A stretch of DNA of 11,731 bases from an uncultured Hippea sp. (GTDB lineage: Bacteria; Campylobacterota_A; Desulfurellia; JAADFJ01), in assembly GCA_913009315.1 (NCBI GenBank), contig CAJVZA010000062.1, forward strand, positions 1 through 11,731, written 5' to 3'. The notes beneath the pieces are model-generated. The model saw only the letters and a list, made by a program, of their open reading frames with translations. It was not told where the DNA came from and made no database searches. Of the stretch, positions 1-6,107 are shown in pieces. A program made the translations under genes and the position numbers. The stretch's first letter is position 1, and each line of letters opens with the position of its first letter.

Positions 1-95
1 TTATGCTATTTATTTTTTCTTTTTTTTTTCAAGCAGAAGACGGCATACGAGATATATCAGTGTGACTGGAGTTCAGACGTGTGCTCTTCCGATCT
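1..95 (+). other. Illumina TruSeq P7/index adapter (non-genomic contamination)
   Basis: Positions 30-53 are the complete P7 flow-cell sequence (CAAGCAGAAGACGG... ending CGAGAT). Positions 54-61 are an 8-base index, read as ACTGATAT on the other strand, which I recall as TruSeq LT index 25. Positions 62-95 are the TruSeq read-2 primer site ending GCTCTTCCGATCT. Positions 20-29 are exactly ten T, as in the T10 linker of grafted P7 oligos. Positions 1-19 are low-complexity sequence of no identifiable origin, probably poor-quality read-through. Genomic sequence starts at about 96. The adapter truncates the acyl-CoA dehydrogenase gene that enters from the right on the minus strand. Confidence 0.98.
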
Positions 96-1331
96 GATCT
101 GTTTAGTGAGCATTTTTGCTATGACTGCTCTGTTGATTTCATTTGTTCCCTCGAATATACGGAAAACGCGTTCGTCACGATAGGCGCGGGCAGCAGGGTA
201 ATCTTCCATAAATCCGTTTCCGCCGTATATCTGAAGCTCGTCATCTACAACAGATGCCAGTATGTCCGAAGCGGCCGTTTTTAAAATTGAGGATTCTTCT
301 GAGAGCACTCTCAGAATATTCATCATTTTTTTCCCGTAATCATCAGCGGTTCTATCCAGGCCGGAACAGAGTTTCTCCCACTTTCCGGCAAATCTGTATA
401 CACTCGATTCAGCAGCATATATCTGACCGGCTGCTTTGGCAAGTTTTTTCTGCGTCATACCGAAACTTGCAATCGGTCTGGCAAACTGTCGGCGTTCCTT
501 TGAATATTTTATCGCATTCATGAGATTATATTTGGCCTCTCCCATAAATGCCGCCGCGAGATCAAATCTCCCGACATCAAGAGCTGTAAGCGCTACATAA
601 TGCCCCTGATCTTCATGATACAGCATATTTTCCTTTGAAATTTTTATATCATCAAAAAAGAGTGTTGTGGTTGAAGAACCGCGAAGTCCAAGTTTGTTCT
701 CCTCTTTTCCGGTAGAAAAACCCGGCATATCTTTTTCGACAAGAAATGCGGCAAAGCTGTCGTCTAATCTTGCAAAAACCGTATAAATATCAGATATCCC
801 GCCGTTTGTAATAAATATCTTTTGACCGTTCAACAGGTAGCTGCCGTCAGATTGCTTTACCGCTCTGGTTTTCATGCCCCCCAGAGCATCGGAGCCTGCT
901 TCCGCTTCAGTCAAGGCGTAGGCTGTTACATAGTCTCCTGAACAGATTTTAGGCATAAGCCGTTTTTTCTGTTCTTCCGTTCCGTAATAAGCCAGCGGCA
1001 TTCTTCCGATTCCTATATTAACATTCCATGTAATTCCGTATGATGCCTGTCCTCCGAAAAGTTTTTCTGCAAGCACAGTATAGGAGATTTCTCCCATTCC
1101 GAGTCCGCCGTAACTTTCATCGACTCCAACAGATGTGAATCCAAGATCGGCAGCCTTTTTTATCAGTTCCCTCAAAAGGCCATGCTTCTTGGACTCAATC
1201 TCATCGGATATCGGTATAATCTCTTTGTCCATAAACTCTCTGGCACTTTTTGCCAGCAGCTTATCCTCCTGGCTTGCCTCCTCAGGTATAAACATATCAT
1301 CAGGAGACTTAACTAAAAATGATTCGCTCAT
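96..1331 (-). CDS. FadE/VLCAD-type acyl-CoA dehydrogenase, 3' end lost at the adapter
   Basis: FAD-dependent dehydrogenase that introduces the 2,3 double bond into an acyl-CoA, passing electrons to ETF. The 412 genuine residues cover the N-terminal helical, beta and C-terminal helical domains. Visible motifs are the FAD/substrate segment YALTEAEAGSDA (about residues 138-149), the NGQKIFITNG stretch (about 168-177), and RIFEGTNEINR with the catalytic Glu at about 394. The closest family resemblance is bacterial FadE (YusJ-like) and VLCAD, which run to about 590 residues, so roughly 180 C-terminal residues are probably missing. An upstream in-frame ATG at 1343 exists but falls inside the Shine-Dalgarno. 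The ATG at 1331 has GGAGG at 1337-1341 with a 5-nt spacer, and it overlaps the hydratase stop as ATGA (1328-1331), indicating translational coupling. Chain length and branching preference of the substrate cannot be read from sequence. Confidence 0.93.
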
Positions 1332-2095
1332 TTTCCCCTCCATTCGGGTTTGATTTTTTTCTTGAACGCACTCGTTCCTATTTTCAGATCCTCTGCCGCA
1401 AAATTTATAATTCTCAGCAGAGCCAAATATTTAGAATCGATCTTCTCTTCAGAAAGATCGTTTATCGCATTCATAGACAACTGCAGTACCGTTGGACTGA
1501 GAGATGCTATAGATTTTGCGATAGCCTTTGCCTTTTCAATCGGATCATCGGCAATTTCATATACAACGCCGATTCTTTTTGCTTCATTTGCATCAATGAT
1601 TTTTCTCGTTAGTGCAAGTGTCACTGCATTCCTCGCTCCGATTGCATTTTTTACATACGGAAAGATGACGTAGGGGAAAATGCCGAGCGAAAGCTCCGGC
1701 ATCCCGAATCTGCATGAAGGAGAACTCACTACGATGTGCGCACTGCAGGCGAGTCCGAATCCTCCGCCAAGTGCATAACCCTCAACTGCTGCAATCACCG
1801 GTTTGTTGATGATCTTTACTATATCAAAAACTTTAACATCTGTCTCCATGTTTTTATAATGGCCAAGCGCATCTTTTTCCAGCGCCGCCGAAAACTCGTT
1901 CAGATCGGCGCCCGAACAAAAGATATGATCCGTTCCCGCCAGTACAACAGCCCTTATGTCGTCATCTTTTGAAATATCGACAGCTTTGCTGATAAGTGCC
2001 TTTGACAGCTCGCTATCCAGCGCATTTCGTTTGTTTTTGTTTGACATAAAAATAACGGCATATCCATCGCCTTTTTCTATAATAACTTCAGACAT
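1328..2095 (-). CDS. Enoyl-CoA hydratase/isomerase family protein, methylglutaconyl-CoA-hydratase-like
   Basis: Crotonase-fold protein of 255 residues, the normal length for a single-domain family member. The oxyanion-hole segments are CSGADL (60-65) and EGYALGGGFGLA (105-116). Of the two glutamates used by rat mitochondrial enoyl-CoA hydratase, the second is kept (E134 in MPELSLG), while the position of the first is Gly114. This loss, the P-x-V-I-x-P-Y-V segment (141-148) and the C-terminal AFKKKIKPEW ending resemble the bacterial LiuC/AtuE 3-methylglutaconyl/isohexenylglutaconyl-CoA hydratase group rather than short-chain crotonase; this comparison is from memory. The start is one base after the preceding stop (TGA A ATG) and no good Shine-Dalgarno is visible, so initiation probably depends on coupling. 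The stop overlaps the next gene. A generic enoyl-CoA hydratase or isomerase role remains possible. Confidence 0.9.
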   Translation of the reverse strand: MSEVIIEKGDGYAVIFMSNKNKRNALDSELSKALISKAVDISKDDDIRAVVLAGTDHIFCSGADLNEFSAALEKDALGHYKNMETDVKVFDIVKIINKPVIAAVEGYALGGGFGLACSAHIVVSSPSCRFGMPELSLGIFPYVIFPYVKNAIGARNAVTLALTRKIIDANEAKRIGVVYEIADDPIEKAKAIAKSIASLSPTVLQLSMNAINDLSEEKIDSKYLALLRIINFAAEDLKIGTSAFKKKIKPEWRGK

Positions 2096-2096
2096 T

Positions 2097-2447
2097 TCAG
2101 GCAGGTCTTATGTGAACAGCTTTCAGCAGTGCTTCGGGCAGCTCCAGCTCTGTTGTGCTGAATATACCCCCGATCGATTTTCCAAGATTGTCGCTCCTGA
2201 GCGATCCCGAAGCTCCCCCGCCAAGTGCATCTGTAAGCAAAAATTTGAGCGCCAAAAGATTGGGTACTTCAAATCTGACAACCTTTCCATCAACAATAGA
2301 AGAAAGTGCAGACTTTACAACAGCAGGCGTCAGACTTTCTTTCAGGAAATTATATATATTTTCATTTGGAGCAAAAACCGAAACATCGGAATCGTTTGCC
2401 TTATCGCCGGAACGTACCTGCGCAATTTGATATAAAAACAGCTTCAT
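2097..2447 (-). CDS. AtuA-like C-terminal-domain (ferredoxin-fold) protein
   Basis: This 116-residue protein matches the C-terminal domain that is fused to AtuA in many genomes. Its signatures are the RSGDKAND segment (12-19) and the conserved VPNLLALKFLL...ALGGGASGSLR block (61-84). Here it is a separate gene directly after atuA: the atuA stop TAG (2448-2450) abuts its ATG (2445-2447), and its GGAGG (2453-2457, 5-nt spacer) lies in the last atuA codons. The tight arrangement implies a stoichiometric complex with AtuA. The biochemical role of the domain is not established, and nothing in the sequence (no Cys cluster, signal peptide or membrane segment) indicates a redox centre or export despite the 'ferredoxin fold' name. 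Confidence 0.88.
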   Translation of the reverse strand: MKLFLYQIAQVRSGDKANDSDVSVFAPNENIYNFLKESLTPAVVKSALSSIVDGKVVRFEVPNLLALKFLLTDALGGGASGSLRSDNLGKSIGGIFSTTELELPEALLKAVHIRPA

Positions 2448-3827
2448 CTATGCCTCCAAAATCTCTTTTGCGGTTTTGACATTGACTTTAACATCCCGCT
2501 CTATCAGCTCTCTGTCAATCAGCGCCGACCAGATGCCTATTGCCTGTCTCGGCTTAGGCGGAGCACCAAAGAAATCAGCTCCCGGAGGTCCGTCAAGTAT
2601 ATAAGCCGGAAACAGCTTTGTTACCTGCTGAGCTTCCTCTTTCGTATTAACTTTAACAGCCACACGTAGCAGAATTTCATCGGGCTCGTAGTCAGGTTCT
2701 TTGCGTTTAAGCGCACCTCCTCCTATAAATTCCGATTCATACGCAATTGGTTTTATGCCCAATATATCAAGCCGCTTTTTCATAATTTCAGCCATTGCCT
2801 TTGCCTTTCTCAAGGCATTAGGAACGCCATATAAAATTCTTCCCTCGGCAATATAGCCGTCAGGATATGCGAAAAGTGCCTTAAGCGCTGCAGGCGGCTT
2901 TTTGCCTCTGACGCCGGCTATCTTTACCCTGTTTTTCCCGATATCCGTAAGTATGGCAGAGGTAATATCGACAACACAATCGGGGCCTATGTAGTTTGAG
3001 GGATCATGTATCTCATAAAGCATCTGTTCTTTGACCGTATCAACTGATACCATTCCGCCGGTTCCCTCAGGTTTGGTGATAACGGCAGTTAAATCATCAT
3101 AGACTTCGGCTATAGGATATCCGAGCCGCTCAAGGTTCGGAATGCTTTCCCAATCACCGCTGAAGTTTCCTCCGGTTATCTGACCTCCGCATTCAAGCAG
3201 ATGTCCCAAAAGTGTTGCGAAGGCTACTTGATCTAAGTTATCGGTCTGCCAATTCATCCCCGAAAGAATAGGGCCGGCAAAAAGTGCCGGATCGGTAATG
3301 CGTCCGGCTACAACAATATCAGCGTTTCTATCAAGCGCATCTTTTACGGGAAGTGCTCCGAGATAGCAGTTTGCAAAAATTATATTGTTGAGAATTTCCT
3401 CAGGCATAGGTTCACCTGTATCGAGATTTTCAAATTTAAGTCCACTCTGTCTTAACTGTTTAATTTTACCTTTTATGTCATCGCCTGTAATGGTTGCAAT
3501 TTTAAGGTTGTCAAAATCAATCTCCTTTGCAAGCCTTGCCACTGCCTTTGCGGCTGCATTAGGATTTAGTCCGCCTGCATTTGTAACAAGCGATAATCCC
3601 CGCTCTTTGACAAAAGGAAGCAAAAGATTGGCATAAGTAATTATATCAGCGGCATACCCTTTGTCGGGATTTTTTTGTCTTGCCTTTTCCAATATTGCCA
3701 AAGTAAGTTCTGCGAGAGAATCAAATCCCATATAATCAACGTTGCCGTATTTGGCGCTCTGCAGTGCAAACCATGGATCATCACCATAAAATCCCTGCCC
3801 GGCTCCAACCCTTATAGCTTTACTCAT
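2448..3827 (-). CDS. atuA: AtuA family protein (DUF1446, acyclic terpene utilisation)
   Basis: Cytosolic protein of 459 residues matching the AtuA/DUF1446 family by the Gly-rich start IRVGAGQGFYGDDP (5-18), TNAGGLNP (82-89), VVAGRITDPALF (172-183) and LECGGQITGGNFS (211-223). In Pseudomonas, AtuA belongs to the atu cluster for citronellol/geraniol catabolism, but its reaction is unknown. Many homologues are about 590 residues because they carry a fused C-terminal domain; here that domain is the next gene. The longest frame opens at 3848, but the ATG at 3827 has AAGGAG at 3833-3838 with a 5-nt spacer, and conservation begins just after it, so I prefer 3827. A 93-bp gap separates it from the upstream dehydrogenase, with no clear promoter or terminator. 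Its partners suggest action on a branched or unsaturated acyl-CoA intermediate; that is inference. Confidence 0.9.
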   Translation of the reverse strand: MSKAIRVGAGQGFYGDDPWFALQSAKYGNVDYMGFDSLAELTLAILEKARQKNPDKGYAADIITYANLLLPFVKERGLSLVTNAGGLNPNAAAKAVARLAKEIDFDNLKIATITGDDIKGKIKQLRQSGLKFENLDTGEPMPEEILNNIIFANCYLGALPVKDALDRNADIVVAGRITDPALFAGPILSGMNWQTDNLDQVAFATLLGHLLECGGQITGGNFSGDWESIPNLERLGYPIAEVYDDLTAVITKPEGTGGMVSVDTVKEQMLYEIHDPSNYIGPDCVVDITSAILTDIGKNRVKIAGVRGKKPPAALKALFAYPDGYIAEGRILYGVPNALRKAKAMAEIMKKRLDILGIKPIAYESEFIGGGALKRKEPDYEPDEILLRVAVKVNTKEEAQQVTKLFPAYILDGPPGADFFGAPPKPRQAIGIWSALIDRELIERDVKVNVKTAKEILEA

Positions 3828-3920
3828 AAATTCTCCTTTATTTCCCATTTTTTCGTACGTTCTGCGGTTAACTCTGTCTTTCTCTCGTTTCCATGTTTCA
3901 CAACAATATTCAAACTGCTT

Positions 3921-5084
3921 TTAAAGATCATTAAATCCCTGCGCAATTCTTCTTGCAATAAGCAGCTTCATCATTTCACTTGTTCCTGCGCCTATCGCAA
4001 ACATTTTGGCATCGCGCCAATACATCTGAGGATAATAATCGGATGTATAGCCATAGCCGCCTAAAACCTGTATTGCTTCCTCTGCGCATTTAACGGCAGC
4101 CTCGGCAGATCTTATTTTTGAGATAGCTGTAGCTGTTCTTAATTTTTTGTCGCCTTTGTTTTCGTTCCAGAGATTTGCAAGCGAATATAGATATGTCCTG
4201 TTTAGCTCAAGCTCACCTAACATATAGGCTAATTTCTCCTGGACTAATTGATAGCTTATAATCGGCTTTCCAAACTGAATACGTTCTTCTGCATATTTGG
4301 CTGCAACATCAAGAGAGCCCTTCATCATTCCCAAATTTTCTCCGGAAAGGCCAATTCTCTCTGCATCAAGCCCCTCCATCATAATATGCACACCTTCCCC
4401 AACGCCGCGTAAAATATTTTCTTTCGGCACCGGTACATCATCAAAATAAACGATACCCGTAGGTGATGCTCTCATACCCATCTTATGCATCTTATCCACT
4501 GTAATTTCGTCGGACTTTTCCACCACAAAAGCCGAAACCCCAACAGATTTACCGTCTTCTATTGTATCTGCATAAACAACAAAGATATCGGCAACCGGTG
4601 CATTGGTTATAAATATCTTTTGACCTCGCAGCAGATATTTATCACCGTTTTTTATCGCTCTGGTTTTCGGATGAGCGGCATCTGAACCGCGCTCAGGTTC
4701 TGTAAGACAGATTGAAGCTATCTTTTTGCCGGAGGCTATATCAGGCAAAAATTGAGCCTTCTGCTCTTTGCTCCCTGCCCTGTTTATAACGTTTCCTGCA
4801 AGGATCGAGTGCGCTCCGAGACTCAATGCTACTGCGGGCGAGTAAACCGCCATCTCTTCCATAATTACAACCGACAGCAGGGCATCGGGGCCTATCCCGC
4901 CCAAATTAGTATCAATCATCATGCCGGTCAAACCGATATCGCCCATCTTGCCCCAAAGTTCATACGGCATGTTTTGGCTTTCATCCCATTTGAGGGTGTC
5001 TTTAAACTCTCTTTTGCAGAACTCTCTTACAGCTGTTTTCAGATCTTTTGCTTCATCAGTCAAAAGTTCATTGGAAATAAGCAT
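3921..5084 (-). CDS. Acyl-CoA dehydrogenase, isovaleryl-CoA-dehydrogenase type
   Basis: Full-length 387-residue flavin acyl-CoA dehydrogenase. Motifs: ICLTEPERGSDAA (125-137) for FAD/substrate binding, GQKIFITNA (154-162), and QVLGGYGYTSDYYPQMYWRDAK (about 339-360) in the C-terminal helical domain. The usual catalytic Glu of MCAD/SCAD (YEGT) is replaced: the sequence reads AIGAGTSE (363-370), with Ala366 at that place. Isovaleryl-CoA dehydrogenases have the same EIGAGTSE pattern and use a Glu in a different helix (LDLERL); the equivalent here is E242 in GLDAERIGLS. This supports a branched-chain (isovaleryl-type) substrate, giving a 3-methylcrotonyl-CoA-like product, but it is not proof. The ATG at 5084 is preceded by AAGGAGG (5090-5096) with a 5-nt spacer. 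It is the first gene of the minus-strand catabolic set. Confidence 0.93.
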   Translation of the reverse strand: MLISNELLTDEAKDLKTAVREFCKREFKDTLKWDESQNMPYELWGKMGDIGLTGMMIDTNLGGIGPDALLSVVIMEEMAVYSPAVALSLGAHSILAGNVINRAGSKEQKAQFLPDIASGKKIASICLTEPERGSDAAHPKTRAIKNGDKYLLRGQKIFITNAPVADIFVVYADTIEDGKSVGVSAFVVEKSDEITVDKMHKMGMRASPTGIVYFDDVPVPKENILRGVGEGVHIMMEGLDAERIGLSGENLGMMKGSLDVAAKYAEERIQFGKPIISYQLVQEKLAYMLGELELNRTYLYSLANLWNENKGDKKLRTATAISKIRSAEAAVKCAEEAIQVLGGYGYTSDYYPQMYWRDAKMFAIGAGTSEMMKLLIARRIAQGFNDL

Positions 5085-5280
5085 CCCGGCCTCCTTAATT
5101 TAAACATCCATTTTTAGAGCACGTCTATTATCTACAAACAATCATCCTGAGCCCCATACTAGTATCCTCTTTCGCTGCAAATTCCGGCAATAGTCAACTG
5201 TTATCTGCAATTTAAGCTTTGTCGGCATATTAGGACTTTCGAAGCGGAACATGCCGGAGTTAACAGAATTGTTTTTAATA
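5085..5280 (-). promoter_or_regulatory. Intergenic leader between the iclR-type gene and the acyl-CoA dehydrogenase operon
   Basis: This 196-bp gap has no ORF of note. It probably carries the promoter of the downstream operon, but no convincing -35/-10 pair was found; a minus-strand TTGACT near 5194-5199 lacks a well-spaced -10. Visible structure includes an inverted repeat CGGCAT (5223-5228) / ATGCCG (5251-5256) with a 22-nt loop, and a 10-bp palindrome ATACTAGTAT (5156-5165). Neither is followed by a T-run, so no intrinsic terminator is seen after the regulator gene and read-through from it is possible. Confidence 0.4.
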
Positions 5281-6039
5281 TTATACAAAAAGCGCCTTCA
5301 TGATTTTATCCGCACATCTTTTTACTTCAGGCATCCATTTGGCGAGTTTTTCCTGTGTAAATCTGCCCGCGGGGCCTGCCACCGAAACCGCAGCAACCGC
5401 AGTATTCTGATTATCAAGAACAGGAGCAGCCAAAGCTACAGCTCCGGAATCAGCCTCACCGAAACTGATTGTATAATGATTCTTTCTTGTCTCCTGCATT
5501 ACCTTTTTGAGCTGAGATTTATTAAAAGTTGAAGCGGTCAATTTAGAATTATGCTCAGCTATAATTTCCTCTCTTTTCTTTTCGGGCAAAAAAGCAAGTA
5601 TAGCCCTCATAGATGCTCCAACTGTAAGCGGCAGTTTTGCACCCACCGTTGTCCACAATCTTATAGCATTGGACGACTCAAGTTTTTCAAGATAAACACC
5701 ATACTTACCATCCGGAACGGTAAGATGAACTGTTTCATTGGTTAACTGCTGAAGCTCCTTCAAAAAAGGAAGTGCGACTTGGCGTATAACACTCTTCTGC
5801 CTGACCACTCCGCCTAAAACCAGCAGTTTATAGCCAAGCTGAAAACGCTTATTTGTGTCCTGAAGAATATAGCCATTCAGAACAAGACCGTTAATAAGTC
5901 TGTATACTGTTGGTTTGGGAATATCGAGCGCGGATGAAATCTCCGAAAGCGTGCAGGCTGATTCGCCGGATGCTACAAATTCCAAAATTCGCAATGCTTT
6001 CTTTAATGTTCCGGGGATTGACTTTTCCTCACCCATCAT
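5281..6039 (-). CDS. IclR-family transcriptional regulator
   Basis: Cytosolic DNA-binding regulator of 252 residues, the family's normal size. The N-terminal winged helix-turn-helix spans about 14-72, with the helix-turn-helix LSEISSALDIPKPTVYRLIN (31-50) followed by the wing KRFQLGYKLL (64-73). The IclR effector-binding domain follows (about 85-250), with TVGASMRAILAF (139-150) and the AVALAAPVLDNQN core (200-212). Two adjacent ATGs (6039 and 6036) are possible starts; GGAG at 6045-6048 is 5 nt from the first. The gene is divergent from icmF and upstream of the acyl-CoA operon on the same strand, so it probably senses an acyl-CoA or acid from this pathway and controls one or both units. The effector cannot be inferred from sequence. 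Confidence 0.93.
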   Translation of the reverse strand: MMGEEKSIPGTLKKALRILEFVASGESACTLSEISSALDIPKPTVYRLINGLVLNGYILQDTNKRFQLGYKLLVLGGVVRQKSVIRQVALPFLKELQQLTNETVHLTVPDGKYGVYLEKLESSNAIRLWTTVGAKLPLTVGASMRAILAFLPEKKREEIIAEHNSKLTASTFNKSQLKKVMQETRKNHYTISFGEADSGAVALAAPVLDNQNTAVAAVSVAGPAGRFTQEKLAKWMPEVKRCADKIMKALFV

Positions 6040-6048
6040 ATATTCTCC

Positions 6049-6075
6049 ATATATTGAAATATAATTTCACTATAT
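6049..6075. promoter_or_regulatory. 27-bp inverted repeat, probable IclR-type operator
   Basis: The repeat is centred on 6062 with core TGAAAT-ATA-ATTTCA (6055-6069). Symmetry extends to 6049 and 6075 with only one mismatched pair (6054/6070). It lies between the divergent regulator and icmF starts and overlaps -10 elements on both strands. This is the expected position for an operator that autorepresses the regulator and controls icmF. Binding by the neighbouring IclR protein is inferred from position and symmetry. Confidence 0.65.
6060..6065 (+). promoter_or_regulatory. Candidate -10 element for icmF
   Basis: A perfect TATAAT lies in the centre of the inverted repeat on the plus strand. 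No good -35 lies 16-18 bp upstream, so the promoter may be weak or need activation. It would give a leader of about 35 nt before the ATG at 6108. The call is tentative because the region is AT-rich. Confidence 0.35.
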
Positions 6076-6096
6076 AGAAAGATACTCTGCTGTCAA
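6069..6096 (-). promoter_or_regulatory. Sigma70-type promoter of the iclR-type gene
   Basis: On the minus strand there is a perfect TTGACA -35 (6091-6096) and a TATAGT -10 (6069-6074) separated by 16 bp. The -10 lies inside the 27-bp inverted repeat, and the -35 abuts the icmF ribosome binding site. Transcription would begin near 6062 and give a short leader before the ATG at 6039. Confidence 0.65.
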
Positions 6097-6107
6097 GAGG
6101 AGGAAAT

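Noticed and set aside
81-284. Plus-strand ORF starting in the adapter
   Set aside because: It begins inside the Illumina adapter and runs antisense to a clear acyl-CoA dehydrogenase.
1332-1343. Upstream ATG of the truncated dehydrogenase
   Set aside because: It overlaps the GGAGG of the ATG at 1331, which also forms the ATGA overlap with the hydratase stop.
3828-3848. Upstream ATG of atuA
   Set aside because: The ATG at 3827 has a well-placed AAGGAG, which would lie within the coding part of the longer version. The seven extra residues are not family-like.
5223-5256. CGGCAT/ATGCCG inverted repeat as a terminator of the regulator gene
   Set aside because: It has only a 6-bp stem with a 22-nt loop and no T-run on the minus strand.
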